DNA of 64,000 nucleotides from Candidatus Pararuminococcus gallinarum. Its GTDB lineage: Bacteria; Bacillota; Clostridia; Oscillospirales; Ruminococcaceae. Numbering within the stretch: the stretch's first letter is position 1; each line of letters opens with the position of its first letter. The stretch covers positions 1 through 64,000 of the forward strand of contig CAJFSX010000001.1 of the NCBI GenBank assembly GCA_904419775.1. Direction: 5' to 3'. Made by a program: the position numbers and the translations under genes. Below the pieces are notes generated by a model. It searched no databases. It was given only the letters and a program-made list of their open reading frames with translations, and was not told the origin of the DNA. Shown here in pieces: positions 9,034-19,193 of the stretch.

Positions 9034-9666
9034 TTAATCCTCCAGGGCTTTCAAAGTAAGTTTTGTTGTGTCCGCGACCTCTTCCTGGCCGATGACAGTG
9101 CGCAGCTTACCCTTCTGAGCATAGAAGTCCTTCAGAGGCTCGGTCTGCTCATGATAAACTTTCAGCCGGTCACGAATGGTCTCGGGCTGATCATCTTTGC
9201 GGGTGATAAGCTTTCCACCGCAGCGGTCGCACAGTCCTTCGTTCCTGGGAGCTTTGTAAAGCAGATGATAGGAAGTGCCGCAGCTCTCGCAGACACGGCG
9301 GCCGGACAGCCTCTTTTCGATGTCTTCATCGGACACTTCGATGTTGATGACTCTGTCGATTTCCACACCCATGTCATCCAGGGCCTGTGCCTGGACAACG
9401 GTGCGGGGGAAGCCATCCAGAATGAATCCATCCTTGCAGTCATCTTTAGCCAGGCGCTCCTGGATAATGCCGATGACTACATCGTCGGGGACCAGAGTGC
9501 CGGCTTCCATATAGGATTTGGCCTTCAGCCCCATCTCGGTTTCATTCTTCAGTGCTTCACGGATGATGTTTCCGGTACTGATAGCCGGAATATGCAGGTG
9601 ATCACAGATCACCTCAGCCTGTGTGCCTTTGCCGGCGCCGGGTGCGCCGAGAAGAATCAGCTTCAT
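9034..9666 (-). CDS. adk: Adenylate kinase, zinc-type LID
   Basis: A 210-residue enzyme interconverting ATP + AMP with 2 ADP. The P-loop G-A-P-G-A-G-K-G is at residues 7-14, and the long LID has four cysteines (C-E-S-C and C-D-R-C) forming the structural zinc site of Gram-positive enzymes. The start is the ATG giving M-K-L-I-L-L-G, with AGGAGG 8 nt upstream; an upstream in-frame start (9696) would overlap secY and is not conserved. Confidence 0.97.
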   Translation of the reverse strand: MKLILLGAPGAGKGTQAEVICDHLHIPAISTGNIIREALKNETEMGLKAKSYMEAGTLVPDDVVIGIIQERLAKDDCKDGFILDGFPRTVVQAQALDDMGVEIDRVINIEVSDEDIEKRLSGRRVCESCGTSYHLLYKAPRNEGLCDRCGGKLITRKDDQPETIRDRLKVYHEQTEPLKDFYAQKGKLRTVIGQEEVADTTKLTLKALED

Positions 9667-9688
9667 AACCATATCCTCCTTTAATCTA

Positions 9689-10987
9689 CTATTCAAGGAA
9701 GCCCTTGTAGTGACGCATCATCATCTGGGATTCCATCTGTCTCATGGTGTCAATTGCAACACCAACGATAATCAGGACCGTTGTACCGCCCAGTGCGATA
9801 TTCATGCCGCTGACTGCGCCAAAGGCGATGGGCAGGATGGCCACAAGGGCCAGGAAAATCGCACCGATGAAGGTAATCTTGCTGATAATTTTCCCAATAA
9901 AGTCGGAAGTGGGTTTTCCAGGCCGAATACCGGGAACCGTTCCGTTGTTTTTGCGGATATTGTTGGAAATTTCAATGGGGTTATACTGGACAGAAACATA
10001 AAAGTAGTTGAAAGCAATAATCAGCAGGAAGTAGAGGATAGCATAAACTGCTGTATTGTAATCAAACGCGCCCAGGAATTTGCCCCAGAAGCCGGTTTCG
10101 CTCGGGTCCACAAATGCCTTGATGGTGCCCGGGATGGACAGCAGGGAGCTGGCGAAGATGATGGGCATAACGCCGGACATATTGACCTTGATAGGAATAT
10201 GGCTGGACTGGCCGCCATACTGTTTCCGGCCCACCACACGCTTCGCGTACTGTACTGGGATTCTCCGCTCCGCATTGGTCATCAACACAATGAAGGCGAT
10301 GACCACCAGGAAGATGACGACGACCAGGGGAACCAGGAAGTAATACTGGGTCTGGCCGATTGCCGCCAGCTGGAAGTAGGCGATAAAGGTGGCGATAACC
10401 GACGGGAAGCGGGAGAGGATACCGGCAAAGAGGATCATGGAGATACCGTTGCCGATCCCTTTTTCGTTGATCTGCTCGCCCAACCAGACGATCAGAGCCG
10501 TACCAGCGGTAAAGCAGGCAACAATGACAACCGCCGCAAACCATCCGGAGAAGCCGGTGGTGTACTGGACAACACCAGAAGTGTTCCTCAGCATGAGATA
10601 ATAAGCGATAGCCTGGATCAGCGCAAGACCCACAGTGGTATACCGGGTGATCTTGTTGATCTTCTTCCGGCCGTCCTCGCCTTCCTTGGCCATTCTTTCC
10701 AGGGCCGGGATGGCGATGGTCAGCAGCTGGATTACGATGGAGGATGTAATGTAGGGGGTAATGGACATAGCGAAGATGGTCGCGTTGCCCAAAGCGCCGC
10801 CGGTCAGCACATCCAGATAACCCAGCAGGTTACCGCTCTGGCTGAGCATCTCTTTCATCCCAGAGGGATCCAGGAAAGGAACTGGGATGGCAGAGCCGAT
10901 TCTGAACAGAAGCAGGATAAACAGGGTAAATAGAATCTTTTTCCTCAAATCAGCGATTTTCCACGCATTTTTCAGGGTTTCAAACAC
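9689..10987 (-). CDS. secY: Protein translocase channel subunit SecY
   Basis: 432 residues with ten predicted membrane spans, the pore of the Sec translocon. The N-terminus (F-E-T-L-K-N-A-W-K-I-x-D-L-R-K-K-I) and plug region (P-F-L-D-P-S-G-M) are typical. Also present is the cytoplasmic loop G-I-R-P-G-K-P-T-x-x-F-I that binds SecA and ribosomes. It sits between rplO and adk in canonical spc-operon order. Confidence 0.97.
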   Translation of the reverse strand: MFETLKNAWKIADLRKKILFTLFILLLFRIGSAIPVPFLDPSGMKEMLSQSGNLLGYLDVLTGGALGNATIFAMSITPYITSSIVIQLLTIAIPALERMAKEGEDGRKKINKITRYTTVGLALIQAIAYYLMLRNTSGVVQYTTGFSGWFAAVVIVACFTAGTALIVWLGEQINEKGIGNGISMILFAGILSRFPSVIATFIAYFQLAAIGQTQYYFLVPLVVVIFLVVIAFIVLMTNAERRIPVQYAKRVVGRKQYGGQSSHIPIKVNMSGVMPIIFASSLLSIPGTIKAFVDPSETGFWGKFLGAFDYNTAVYAILYFLLIIAFNYFYVSVQYNPIEISNNIRKNNGTVPGIRPGKPTSDFIGKIISKITFIGAIFLALVAILPIAFGAVSGMNIALGGTTVLIIVGVAIDTMRQMESQMMMRHYKGFLE

Positions 10988-10988
10988 T

Positions 10989-11429
10989 CTACTTCACCTC
11001 AGCCTTTCCGCCCGCCGCTTCAATTTTCTGCTTTGCGGAAGCAGAGAAGGCAGCGACGCTTACTGTCAGCTTTTTGGTGAGTTCACCATTTCCCAGGATT
11101 TTAATGCCATCCAGGGGTTTTTTCAGAATTCCAGCCTCAATGATTGCTTTCTCGTCTACAGTAGCGCCGTCCTCAAACCGCTCCAGGGCGGAAACATTGA
11201 TGGCTGCATACTTTTTCGCGAAGATGTTATTGAAGCCTCTCTTGGGGATACGTCTCTGCAGAGGCATCTGACCGCCTTCAAATCCGGGTCTGACGCCGCC
11301 GCCGGAACGTGCATTCTGGCCTTTGTGGCCTTTGCCGGCTGTTTTGCCGTTTCCAGAACCAGCACCTCTGCCTTTGCGCTTAACATCCTTTACGGAACCA
11401 GGTGCCGGAGATAGCTCGTGCAATTTCAT
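10989..11429 (-). CDS. rplO: Ribosomal protein L15
   Basis: A 146-residue L15, a late-assembling 50S protein. It begins [12 protein letters not shown] and has the glycine/basic-rich extension (G-R-G[15 protein letters not shown]) followed by the F-E-G-G-Q-M-P-L-x-R-R-x-P-K-R-G-F signature. The stop is one base from the secY start. Confidence 0.98.
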   Translation of the reverse strand: MKLHELSPAPGSVKDVKRKGRGAGSGNGKTAGKGHKGQNARSGGGVRPGFEGGQMPLQRRIPKRGFNNIFAKKYAAINVSALERFEDGATVDEKAIIEAGILKKPLDGIKILGNGELTKKLTVSVAAFSASAKQKIEAAGGKAEVK

Positions 11430-11490
11430 CGTGTTCGCACCTCCTTGTTAGGCTTTCTGCCTGCATTACTCATCAATTGATGGGGAAGCC

Positions 11491-11670
11491 TTACGCCTCT
11501 TCTACCTCAACCATGTGGGAGATCTTGGCGACTTTCCCTCTTGTTGCTGCATTATCAGGCTGAATCACCTGTGCACCGATTTTGCGAAGGCCCAGGGATT
11601 TGGCTGTGGCGATCTGGTCGTCTTTTTTCCCCGCAAAGCTTTTTGTAAGCTTGATTTTCAGGTTTGCCAT
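11491..11670 (-). CDS. rpmD: Ribosomal protein L30
   Basis: A 59-residue protein read from the gap between rplO and rpsE. M-A-N-L-K-I-K-L-T-K-S at the start and the L-G-L-R-K-I-G motif identify L30, and R-G-x-x-x-K-I-S-H-M-V-x-V closes it. GGAGG precedes the ATG. Normal length and position. Confidence 0.97.
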   Translation of the reverse strand: MANLKIKLTKSFAGKKDDQIATAKSLGLRKIGAQVIQPDNAATRGKVAKISHMVEVEEA

Positions 11671-11684
11671 TGTAATCCCCTCCC

Positions 11685-12185
11685 TTAACCTAAGATTTCT
11701 TTGACAGTCTTGCCCCGGATTGCCGCGACTTGCTCTGCGTCGCGCAGGGAGGCCAGACCGTTCATGGTCGCGCTCACCACGTTGCAGGGGTTATTGGAGC
11801 GCAGGCATTTTGTACGGATATCACGGATACCGGCGGTCTCAAGGACTGCACGGACCGCGCCGCCAGCGATAACACCGGTACCAGGGGCAGCCGGTTTCAT
11901 CAGAACGCGGCCGGCGCCGAATACGCCGATGATCTCGTGAGGAATGGTTGTGCCTTTCAGGGAAACTTTGATGAGGTTCTTTTTAGCGTCCTCGATTCCC
12001 TTACGAATTGCATCCGGGACCTCGGAAGCTTTGCCAATGCCAAAGCCTACGATGCCGTTGCCGTCTCCGACTACTACCAGGGCGGCGAATTTGAAAATAC
12101 GGCCGCCTTTTACGGTTTTGGATACACGGTTGATGGATACAACTCTTTCAGTGAGTTCAAGTGTAGATCCGTCGATTCTAGCCAA
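11685..12185 (-). CDS. rpsE: Ribosomal protein S5
   Basis: A 166-residue S5, a 30S accuracy/helicase protein at the mRNA entry site. The double-stranded RNA-binding N-terminal domain has [18 protein letters not shown]. The C-terminal half has [11 protein letters not shown] and V-R-A-V-L-E-x-A-G-I. The usual neighbours rplR and rpmD flank it. Confidence 0.98.
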   Translation of the reverse strand: MARIDGSTLELTERVVSINRVSKTVKGGRIFKFAALVVVGDGNGIVGFGIGKASEVPDAIRKGIEDAKKNLIKVSLKGTTIPHEIIGVFGAGRVLMKPAAPGTGVIAGGAVRAVLETAGIRDIRTKCLRSNNPCNVVSATMNGLASLRDAEQVAAIRGKTVKEILG

Positions 12186-12199
12186 AAGTATCCTCCTCC

Positions 12200-12559
12200 C
12201 TAGAATTTCAGTCCGCTCTCGCGAGCGCCGTCGGCCAGCTCTTTGATGCGGCCGTGATAAATATATCCGCTGCGGTCAAACACCACTTCGGTAATGCCGG
12301 CTTCCATGGCTTTTTTGCCGATGGTCATGCCGACCTTTTTAGCAGCCTCTTTGTTACCGCCAAAACCTTCAAAATCTTTGTCCATAGAAGATGCGGAAAC
12401 CAAGGTGACTCCCTTCACATCATCAATAATCTGGGCGTAGATGTGTTTTGCGGAGCGGAATACGTTGAGGCGCGGACGCTGCGCGGTGCCGCTGATCTTA
12501 GCGCGCACTCTGCGATGTCTTAAAAGCCTTGCTTTGTTGCTGTCAGGCTTTGTCACCAT
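12200..12559 (-). CDS. rplR: Ribosomal protein L18
   Basis: A 119-residue L18, which binds 5S rRNA with L5. The basic N-terminus is followed by [20 protein letters not shown]. The C-terminal half has [13 protein letters not shown]-x-L-A-D-G-A-R-E, all family signatures. Confidence 0.98.
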   Translation of the reverse strand: MVTKPDSNKARLLRHRRVRAKISGTAQRPRLNVFRSAKHIYAQIIDDVKGVTLVSASSMDKDFEGFGGNKEAAKKVGMTIGKKAMEAGITEVVFDRSGYIYHGRIKELADGARESGLKF

Positions 12560-12578
12560 AGCTTTTTCACTCCTTTAA

Positions 12579-13124
12579 TTACTTCTTGCCCTTACCGGCC
12601 TTGCCTTCCTTGCGGATGATCACTTCGTCAACGTACTTGATGCCCTTGCCCTTATAGGGTTCCGGCGGACGTTTCTCGCGGATCTCTGCGGCAAACTGTC
12701 CAACCTGCTGTTTGTCAGCGCCGTGGACAATGACTTTGTTGGGGGCAGGTACTTCGATGGTGATGCCATCGATCTCAGGCACGATGACCTGATGGGAGTA
12801 ACCCAGTGTCAAAACCAGGTTTTTACCCTGTTTTGCAGCACGGTAACCAACACCGTTGATCTCCAGCTCTTTGCTGAAGCCGGCGGTGACACCCTGTACC
12901 ATGTTGGAGATCAGGGTCCGGGTCAGACCGTGCAGGCTCTTGTGCATTTTATCTTCGGAAGGACGGGAGACGATAATCTCATTGCCTTCCAGCGCAATCC
13001 CGATTTCAGGATGGAAGGTCATGTCAAGAGCGCCTTTGGGGCCTTTGACAACAACCTCGTGTCCGTTGACCTTTACATCAACGCCTGCGGGAATTTCAAT
13101 TGGTTTTCTTCCGATACGAGACAT
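12579..13124 (-). CDS. rplF: Ribosomal protein L6
   Basis: A 181-residue L6, a two-domain 50S protein near the factor-binding centre. It starts M-S-R-I-G-R-K-P-I and has the C-terminal signature [11 protein letters not shown]. Residues after 165 are a short basic tail. Confidence 0.98.
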   Translation of the reverse strand: MSRIGRKPIEIPAGVDVKVNGHEVVVKGPKGALDMTFHPEIGIALEGNEIIVSRPSEDKMHKSLHGLTRTLISNMVQGVTAGFSKELEINGVGYRAAKQGKNLVLTLGYSHQVIVPEIDGITIEVPAPNKVIVHGADKQQVGQFAAEIREKRPPEPYKGKGIKYVDEVIIRKEGKAGKGKK

Positions 13125-13139
13125 TCCCTGTGCACCTCC

Positions 13140-13538
13140 TTACCAAATAAATGCAAGGACTTCGCCGCCGACATTTTCCTTGCGGGCCTGTCTGTCGGTC
13201 ATAACGCCCTTGGATGTGGAGAGAATCGCGATGCCGAGGCCCTTCATCACCTTGGGCATATCCTCGCAGCTGGTGTAGATGCGCAGGCCGGGTTTGGATA
13301 CCCTACGCAGGCCAGTGATGACCTGTGATTTATTCTCACCGTATTTTAAGGTAATACGGATAATCCCTTGCTTACCATCGTCGATGACCTGGAAGCCTTT
13401 GATATATCCCTCGTCCACAAGAATCTGCGTGATCGCTTTCTTCATGTTGGAAGCGGGGACATCCACCGTGTCGTGTTTTGCTGAGTTAGCGTTTCTGATG
13501 CGTGTCAGCAAATCGGCAATTGTATCGGTGATCTGCAT
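13140..13538 (-). CDS. rpsH: Ribosomal protein S8
   Basis: A 132-residue S8, a primary 16S rRNA binder that in E. coli represses the spc operon. It has M-x-x-T-D-x-I-A-D-x-L-T-R-I-R-N-A at the start and the [14 protein letters not shown] motif near the end. Confidence 0.98.
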   Translation of the reverse strand: MQITDTIADLLTRIRNANSAKHDTVDVPASNMKKAITQILVDEGYIKGFQVIDDGKQGIIRITLKYGENKSQVITGLRRVSKPGLRIYTSCEDMPKVMKGLGIAILSTSKGVMTDRQARKENVGGEVLAFIW

Positions 13539-13561
13539 GCCGTCAACCTCCTTTGCTCTTT

Positions 13562-13747
13562 TTACCAGCTGGCCTTCTTCACGCCCGGGATCTGGCCTTT
13601 GTAGGCGAGCTCCCTAAAGCAGATACGGCAAATGCCGAACTTGCGAAGATAGGCGTGTGGCCTGCCGCAGATTTTGCATCTGTTGTATGCTCTTGTGGAG
13701 AACTTGGGAGTTCTCTGCTGTTTTGCAATCATGGATTTCTTTGCCAC
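13562..13747 (-). CDS. rpsN: Ribosomal protein S14, type Z (zinc)
   Basis: A 61-residue short S14. Two CxxC pairs (C-K-I-C-G-R-P-H and C-R-I-C-F-R-E-L-A) bind zinc, unlike the zinc-free long paralogue many Firmicutes keep elsewhere. It sits between rplE and rpsH. Confidence 0.98.
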   Translation of the reverse strand: MAKKSMIAKQQRTPKFSTRAYNRCKICGRPHAYLRKFGICRICFRELAYKGQIPGVKKASW

Positions 13748-13759
13748 AAATCTTCCCCC

Positions 13760-14299
13760 TTACTTCGCGAACGGGGCGCCCATGAGAGTCAGCAGCTCCC
13801 GGGCTTCCTCGTCGGTTTTCGCGGTAGTGACAAAGCAGATGTCCATGCCGCGAACCTTATCAATTTTATCGTACTCGATTTCAGGGAACAGAAGCTGCTC
13901 CTTAAGTCCCATGGAGTAGTTGCCGCGTCCGTCGAAGGAGTTGGCGTTGATGCCTCTGAAGTCTCTAACGCGCGGCAGCGCAACGTTAAAGAGGCGATCC
14001 AGGAACTCATACATCCGGTCGGAGCGCAGGGTAACCTTTGCGCCGATGTCCATGCCTTCACGGAGCTTGAAGTTAGCAACCGATTTCTTTGCCTTGCAGA
14101 CGACGGGCCGCTGGCCGGTGATCGTGGAAAGGTCGGAAATGATTGCCTCGATGACCTTGTGGTTGTCGCGGGCTTCGCCGCAGCCAACGTTGATGACGAT
14201 CTTTTCAAGCTTCGGGATCTGCATGACGCTCTGGTAGCCGAACTTTTTCATCAAAGCCGGAGCTACTTCTTTCACATAGAAGTCTTTCATTCTAGCCAT
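13760..14299 (-). CDS. rplE: Ribosomal protein L5
   Basis: A 179-residue L5, which with L18 anchors 5S rRNA in the central protuberance. Signatures: [37 protein letters not shown], and R-D-F-R-G-I. Confidence 0.98.
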   Translation of the reverse strand: MARMKDFYVKEVAPALMKKFGYQSVMQIPKLEKIVINVGCGEARDNHKVIEAIISDLSTITGQRPVVCKAKKSVANFKLREGMDIGAKVTLRSDRMYEFLDRLFNVALPRVRDFRGINANSFDGRGNYSMGLKEQLLFPEIEYDKIDKVRGMDICFVTTAKTDEEARELLTLMGAPFAK

Positions 14300-14315
14300 G
14301 TTGTTTCCTCCTCAC

Positions 14316-14639
14316 TTAAAAAGTCTCGCCGCATTTTTCGTTTTTGCACATACGAACCTTGCTCCCGTCAGCCAGGATCTTGTGGCCGATGCGGGTGGGT
14401 TTGCCGCAGCGCGGGCAAACCAGCTGTACCTTGCTGGCATACATGGCGCCTTCCGCCTTGACAATGCCGCCGGGCTCGCCCATTCTGCGAGGTTTCACAT
14501 GTTTGGTGACCATGTTGATGCCCTCGACAATGACCTTCTGCTCAGCGGGGCTGACAGCCAGAACCTTGCCTTTTTTGCCCTTGTCCTTGCCGGACAGAAC
14601 AATGACGGTATCGCCCTTTTTGACATGAATTTTATTCAT
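14316..14639 (-). CDS. rplX: Ribosomal protein L24 with zinc ribbon
   Basis: A 107-residue L24, an assembly initiator at the exit tunnel. The N-terminal KOW motif ([18 protein letters not shown]) is followed by a C-terminal four-cysteine segment (C-P-R-C-G-K and C-K-N-E-K-C-G), a zinc ribbon seen in some bacterial L24 proteins. Confidence 0.97.
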   Translation of the reverse strand: MNKIHVKKGDTVIVLSGKDKGKKGKVLAVSPAEQKVIVEGINMVTKHVKPRRMGEPGGIVKAEGAMYASKVQLVCPRCGKPTRIGHKILADGSKVRMCKNEKCGETF

Positions 14640-14654
14640 TCCAGAGCACCTCCA

Positions 14655-15023
14655 TTAAAGCACCTCAGGGGCGAGGCTTAATATCTTGAGGTAATCCTTA
14701 TCGCGGAGTTCCCTCGCCACCGGGCCAAAAATACGTGTGCCCCTCGGGTTTTTGTCTTCTCTTATAATAACGGCTGCGTTTTCGTCGAAACGAATGTAAG
14801 AACCGTCGTCGCGGCGCAGGCCCTTCGCAGAGCGAACGATGACCGCTTTGACCACTTCACCTTTTTTGACAACGCCGCCGGGTGCAGCTTTTTTAACCGA
14901 AGCTACAACTACATCGCCAATGTTGGCGTATCTTCTGCGGGTGCCTCCCAGCACACGGATGCACATCAGTTCCTTTGCACCGGTGTTGTCGGCAACCTTC
15001 AGATAGGTCTGCATCTGTATCAC
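14655..15023 (-). CDS. rplN: Ribosomal protein L14
   Basis: A 122-residue L14, at the subunit interface. It shows [17 protein letters not shown] and [15 protein letters not shown]. It has standard length and lies between rpsQ and rplX. Confidence 0.98.
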   Translation of the reverse strand: MIQMQTYLKVADNTGAKELMCIRVLGGTRRRYANIGDVVVASVKKAAPGGVVKKGEVVKAVIVRSAKGLRRDDGSYIRFDENAAVIIREDKNPRGTRIFGPVARELRDKDYLKILSLAPEVL

Positions 15024-15056
15024 AGAGCGTTCCTCCTTTCGGCTTTGACAGTTTGA

Positions 15057-15314
15057 CTATTTCGCTTTCTCGATGATGGTGGTAACCCTCCATCTTTTAT
15101 CCTTGGAAATGGGGCGGGTCTCCATCACCTGCACCTTGTCGCCGATGCCGCAGGCATTGTCTGCGTCGTGGGCTTTCAGCTTCACCGTGCGTTTGATGAT
15201 CTTTTTATAAAGGGGGTGTTTTACGTTGTCTTTAATGGCGACGACAACAGTTTTGTCCATCTTATTGCTGACAACAGTGCCGACCCTCGTTTTTCTGAGG
15301 TTTCTCTCGCTCAC
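15057..15314 (-). CDS. rpsQ: Ribosomal protein S17
   Basis: An 85-residue OB-fold S17, an early 16S rRNA binder. Signatures: R[18 protein letters not shown] and the G-D[16 protein letters not shown] strand near the C-terminus. Confidence 0.98.
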   Translation of the reverse strand: MSERNLRKTRVGTVVSNKMDKTVVVAIKDNVKHPLYKKIIKRTVKLKAHDADNACGIGDKVQVMETRPISKDKRWRVTTIIEKAK

Positions 15315-15335
15315 AGTTTCATCCTCCCTTCCGTG

Positions 15336-15530
15336 TTACTGCACGCTCTCTTTTTCGCGGATGATGGTCTTAATCCGGGCGATGTCTTTTTTCACCGCTT
15401 TGATCCGCATGGGGTTATCCAGCTGGTTGATGGCGTGCTGGAACCGGAGGTTGAAAAGCTCAGCTTTGAGGTCCGCCAGCTTTGCATTCAGCTCGGACTG
15501 GGTCATATCACGAATCTCTGTCGCTTTCAT
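15336..15530 (-). CDS. rpmC: Ribosomal protein L29
   Basis: A 64-residue helical L29 at the tunnel exit, docking site for SRP and trigger factor. The start is the ATG giving [10 protein letters not shown], with GGAGG upstream. The ATG overlaps the rplP stop in a TAATG arrangement, so translation is coupled. An upstream in-frame start would add unconserved residues inside rplP. Confidence 0.97.
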   Translation of the reverse strand: MKATEIRDMTQSELNAKLADLKAELFNLRFQHAINQLDNPMRIKAVKKDIARIKTIIREKESVQ

Positions 15531-15952
15531 TACTTCTCCGCCTCCTTCTCCTTGGTGATAAATTTGCACTTCAGCGGGAGCTTGTGAGCTGCAAGTCTCA
15601 TAGCTTCCCTTGCAACGTCTTCACTGACGCCGCCCATCTCGAACATAACGCGGCCGGGTTTTACAACGGCAACCCAGTACTCAGGGCTACCTTTACCGGA
15701 ACCCATTCGGGTCTCAGCCGGTTTCTCAGTAACGGGCTTATCGGGGAAAATTTTGATCCATACCTGACCGCCACGTTTGATGTAACGGGTCATAGCGATA
15801 CGAGCCGCCTCAATCTGCTGGGAGGTAACCCAGGAGGGCTCCAGAGCCTGCAGACCGTACTCACCGTTGGAAACAGTGTTGCCCCGCATAGCTTTGCCCT
15901 TCAGACGTCCTCTGTGGACACGGCGGTATTTAACTCTCTTCGGTAGAAGCAT
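15530..15952 (-). CDS. rplP: Ribosomal protein L16
   Basis: A 140-residue L16, a late 50S protein shaping the A site. Signatures: [18 protein letters not shown]-x-G-K-x-type turns around W-I-K-I-F-P-D-K-P, and [11 protein letters not shown]. Its start overlaps the rpsC stop by one base, and its stop overlaps rpmC. Confidence 0.98.
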   Translation of the reverse strand: MLLPKRVKYRRVHRGRLKGKAMRGNTVSNGEYGLQALEPSWVTSQQIEAARIAMTRYIKRGGQVWIKIFPDKPVTEKPAETRMGSGKGSPEYWVAVVKPGRVMFEMGGVSEDVAREAMRLAAHKLPLKCKFITKEKEAEK

Positions 15953-16617
15953 TATTTTCTGCCTCCTTCCCTCTGAGGCTTTCTAACTTCCTGCAGTACC
16001 TCTCCGGCGTAGATCCAAACCTTGACGCCGATTTTGCCATAGGTGGTGTTTGCCTCAGCAAATCCATAGTCGATGTCTGCGCGCAGGGTCTGCAGCGGGA
16101 TGGTGCCCTCGTGATAATGCTCGGTACGGGCGATCTCCGCGCCGCCCAGACGGCCGGACACGCAGGTCTTAATGCCTTTTGCTCCCAACTTCATGGCGCG
16201 GCCGATGGCTTGTTTCATGGCGCGTCTGAAGGAGATTCTGCGCTCCAGCTGGGATGCGATGGACTCGGCCACCAGCTGCGCGTTTTTATCGGGTTGTTTT
16301 ACCTCAACGATGTTGAGGAAAACAGGTTTTCCAATGAGTGCCTCGCAATTTTTGCGGAGCTTCTCGATCTCTGTGCCGCCTCTGCCGATAACCATACCGG
16401 GTTTGGCGCAGTGGATGTTGATTCTGATTCTCTTGGCATCGCGCTCGATCTCGATGCGGGGGACGCCGGCAGCATACAAAGTCTTCTTAAGGAACTTACG
16501 CAGCTTATAATCCTCAACGAGGATATCGCCGAAAGCATCGTCCTTAGCAAACCAGCGGGAATCCCAATCTTTGATTACGCCCACTCTGAGACCATGTGGG
16601 TTAACTTTCTGGCCCAT
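15952..16617 (-). CDS. rpsC: Ribosomal protein S3
   Basis: A 221-residue S3, which with S4 and S5 lines the mRNA entry channel. It shows [13 protein letters not shown] and a KH-domain loop [10 protein letters not shown]. The C-terminal domain has D-I-D-Y-G-F-A-E-A[13 protein letters not shown]. Coupled to rplP by TAATG. Confidence 0.98.
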   Translation of the reverse strand: MGQKVNPHGLRVGVIKDWDSRWFAKDDAFGDILVEDYKLRKFLKKTLYAAGVPRIEIERDAKRIRINIHCAKPGMVIGRGGTEIEKLRKNCEALIGKPVFLNIVEVKQPDKNAQLVAESIASQLERRISFRRAMKQAIGRAMKLGAKGIKTCVSGRLGGAEIARTEHYHEGTIPLQTLRADIDYGFAEANTTYGKIGVKVWIYAGEVLQEVRKPQREGGRK

Positions 16618-16637
16618 AGTTTACCTCCTCTTTCAGC

Positions 16638-16973
16638 TTATTCCTTTTCTCTCAGAACCAGGGTCATGTGCGAAGTTCTTTTCTTGATGCTAAATGCACG
16701 GCCCTGTGCTCTCGGCCGGATCCTTTTCAGGGTCGGTCCCGGTGTAACAAAACACTCGGCAACAAACAGGTTGTTTCTATCCATGTTGTTGTTATTCTCC
16801 GCGTTTGCCACGGCCGATTTCAGGAGCTTCTGAAGAGGCTCACATGCAGCCTTCGGTGTATACTTGAGTATCGCCATCGCCTCGTCCACCGGCTTGTTCC
16901 GGATCAGGTCAAGCACAATCTGGACTTTGCGGGGCGCAATACGGGCATATCTAAGGTAAGCCCTCGCTTCCAT
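16638..16973 (-). CDS. rplV: Ribosomal protein L22
   Basis: A 111-residue L22, whose hairpin lines the exit tunnel. Recognisable by [11 protein letters not shown][10 protein letters not shown] and [19 protein letters not shown] near the C-terminus. Confidence 0.98.
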   Translation of the reverse strand: MEARAYLRYARIAPRKVQIVLDLIRNKPVDEAMAILKYTPKAACEPLQKLLKSAVANAENNNNMDRNNLFVAECFVTPGPTLKRIRPRAQGRAFSIKKRTSHMTLVLREKE

Positions 16974-16997
16974 AGGTAATCCTCCTTCCGGCCTTCT

Positions 16998-17279
16998 TTA
17001 CTTTCCGGTATTCGATTTCTTGGAGCCTGCGTGGCCTTTGAAGGTTCTGGTGGGAGCAAACTCACCGAGTTTGTGACCGACCATATCTTCGGTAATATAC
17101 ACAGGCACATGTTTGCGTCCATCGTGGACAGCAAAGGTGTGTCCGACGAATTCGGGGAATATTGTAGATGCGCGGCTCCAGGTCTTGAGGACCTTCTTCT
17201 CGCCGGCCTCGTTCATAGCGACGACTCTCTTATACAGTGCTTCCTGTACGAAAGGGCCTTTTTTTACGCTTCTACCCAT
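16998..17279 (-). CDS. rpsS: Ribosomal protein S19
   Basis: A 93-residue S19, a 30S head protein bridging to the 50S. Signatures: [26 protein letters not shown], and [13 protein letters not shown]. Confidence 0.98.
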   Translation of the reverse strand: MGRSVKKGPFVQEALYKRVVAMNEAGEKKVLKTWSRASTIFPEFVGHTFAVHDGRKHVPVYITEDMVGHKLGEFAPTRTFKGHAGSKKSNTGK

Positions 17280-17306
17280 TGATCATCTGCCTCCTTTCAT
17301 GTCGCT

Positions 17307-18137
17307 CTATTTAGCGTTGCGACGTTTCACAATGAACTTGTCGGAGCGGTGATGTTTCGCTCTTGTCTTGTAGCCCAGTGCAGGTTTGCCCCACGGGGTT
17401 ACAGGGCCCGGACGGCCAACGGGGGATTTACCTTCACCACCACCGTGGGGGTGATCGCAGGGGTTCATAACAGAACCGCGGACGGTAGGTCTCCAACCCA
17501 TGTGGCGTTTGCGGCCGGCTTTACCGATGTTGACGTTCTCGTGGTCAACGTTGCCGACCTGGCCGATGGTGGCCATGCAGGTGACAGGAACATTGCGAAG
17601 CTCGCCGGAGGGCAGTCTGATCAGCGCGTAGCCGTTCTCTTTTGCCATGAGCTGTGCCAGAATACCGGCGGCACGGGCAAGCTGTGCGCCTTTGCCGGGA
17701 TACATCTCCACGTTGTGGATGAAGGTACCCACGGGGATGTTGGTCATGGGAAGGGCATTGCCCGGTTTAATATCAGCATCAGGACCGGTGGCAATGGTGT
17801 CGCCCACCTTCAGGCCTACCGGAGCGATGATGTAGCGTTTCTCGCCGTCCTCATACTGCACCAGGGCAATATGTGCGGAACGGTTGGGGTCGTATTCCAG
17901 GGTGAGAACGTTGGCCTTGCCGACCTTGTCTCTCTTGAAATCGATGATGCGGTATTTTCTGCGATTGCCGCCACCACGGTGACGAACGGTAATTCTACCT
18001 GTATTGTTGCGGCCGGAATTGCTCTTCATGGTTTCCAGAAGGCTCTTCTCCGGAGCAACCTTGCTCAGCCCGCTGAAGTCGGTGGTGGTCATGCCACGGT
18101 GACCGGCTGTGGTCGGGTTGTAAGTCTTGATCGCCAT
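17307..18137 (-). CDS. rplB: Ribosomal protein L2
   Basis: A 276-residue L2, needed for subunit association and peptidyl transfer. It has the N-terminal K-T-Y-N-P-T-T-A-G-x-R and an RNA-binding core [12 protein letters not shown]. The universally conserved histidine stretch is V-R-G-S-V-M-N-P[10 protein letters not shown]. A 122-nt gap follows upstream before rplW. Confidence 0.98.
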   Translation of the reverse strand: MAIKTYNPTTAGHRGMTTTDFSGLSKVAPEKSLLETMKSNSGRNNTGRITVRHRGGGNRRKYRIIDFKRDKVGKANVLTLEYDPNRSAHIALVQYEDGEKRYIIAPVGLKVGDTIATGPDADIKPGNALPMTNIPVGTFIHNVEMYPGKGAQLARAAGILAQLMAKENGYALIRLPSGELRNVPVTCMATIGQVGNVDHENVNIGKAGRKRHMGWRPTVRGSVMNPCDHPHGGGEGKSPVGRPGPVTPWGKPALGYKTRAKHHRSDKFIVKRRNAK

Positions 18138-18259
18138 TCGGTTTCACTCTCCTCATAAATTCTGTTTCGCGGAAGGTTCCGCTGACAAGAACTTGGTTTA
18201 GCGGGATTTATGAGTATCCCATACAAGTCCCTAGCAATCGGCTGTCTATTCCGTAGGGA
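18138..18259 (-). other. rplB-rplW spacer with two inverted repeats
   Basis: This 122-nt gap is one of the widest in the operon and encodes no protein I can see. It carries a 6-bp palindromic hairpin (18169-18182) and an 8-bp inverted repeat, 18226-18233 with 18254-18261, the latter overlapping the rplW stop. No T tract follows, so a processing site or weak attenuator is more likely than a terminator. Confidence 0.35.
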
Positions 18260-18553
18260 CTACACCATGCTCTCGAAGAACTCGATGCCTTTGGAGTCTT
18301 CTTTGAGAGTAACGATGGCCTTCTTCCAGTTGGGCTTGTAGCCGACGTTTCTGCCCATCCGTTTTTTTCTGCCTCTGACGTTCATGGTGTTCACTTTTGC
18401 AACCTTCACACCGAACAGTTCTTCAACGGCCTGGCCGATTTCGATTTTGTTGGCGTCGGTAGCTACTTTAAACGTGTATTTTTTCATGCCGATGGCCTCC
18501 ATGGAAGCCTCGGTGATGATGGGGCGGATAATGATGTCCTGAGCGGCCTTCAT
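18260..18553 (-). CDS. rplW: Ribosomal protein L23
   Basis: A 97-residue L23, the trigger-factor and SRP docking protein at the tunnel exit. It shows I-I-I-R-P-I-I-T-E-A-S and a beta segment Y-T-F-K-V-A-T-D-A-N-K. A V-x-x-x-N-T-M-N-V-R-G-R-K-K-R-M-G-R loop follows. Start and rplD stop overlap by one base. Confidence 0.98.
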   Translation of the reverse strand: MKAAQDIIIRPIITEASMEAIGMKKYTFKVATDANKIEIGQAVEELFGVKVAKVNTMNVRGRKKRMGRNVGYKPNWKKAIVTLKEDSKGIEFFESMV

Positions 18554-19176
18554 TATGCATACACCTCCTCGATCTTTGCCACGGCGTCCTTGACAACGAT
18601 GAATTTATCGTAGTTGAGGATGTCGTATACGTTCAGGGTGTTAACCAAGGCGGTCTTGACGCCGGGGATGTTTCTCGCGCTCATGACAACTGTGTTGTCA
18701 ACTTCCGGCATAACGATGAGTGCCTTGCGGTCAGCTCCCAGAGCTTTGAGCATTTCCACAATGCTCTTTGTCTTGATCTGATCCAGCTTCAGGGCGTCGA
18801 GAACAACGATCTCGCCAGCCTGTGCTTTGCTGGAAAATGCGGATTTCATGGCCAGTCTCTTGACCTTCTTGTTCAGGCTGTAGCTGTAATCCCGAGGTTT
18901 GGGACCCAGAGCGATTCCGCCGTGTCTCCACTGGGGAGCCCGGATGGAACCCTGTCTTGCGTGGCCGGTGCCTTTCTGTCTCCAGGGTTTGCGGCCGCCG
19001 CCTGCAACCTCAGTACGGGTCTTGGTGGACTGTGTACCCTGGCGCTGGTTGGCCAGGTAATTTACGACAGCGTCGTGCATCACAGATGTGTTGGGGGTGA
19101 TCCCGAAGATCGCATCGGAAAGCTCGATCTCGCCAACATTTTTTCCAGCCATGTCAAATACGGTAACTTTTGGCAT
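18553..19176 (-). CDS. rplD: Ribosomal protein L4
   Basis: A 207-residue L4. The long loop reaching the tunnel constriction contains [19 protein letters not shown]. In enteric bacteria L4 also represses its own operon through the S10 leader; no matching leader element is evident here. Confidence 0.98.
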   Translation of the reverse strand: MPKVTVFDMAGKNVGEIELSDAIFGITPNTSVMHDAVVNYLANQRQGTQSTKTRTEVAGGGRKPWRQKGTGHARQGSIRAPQWRHGGIALGPKPRDYSYSLNKKVKRLAMKSAFSSKAQAGEIVVLDALKLDQIKTKSIVEMLKALGADRKALIVMPEVDNTVVMSARNIPGVKTALVNTLNVYDILNYDKFIVVKDAVAKIEEVYA

Positions 19177-19193
19177 CGTGCTTCCTCCTTCCC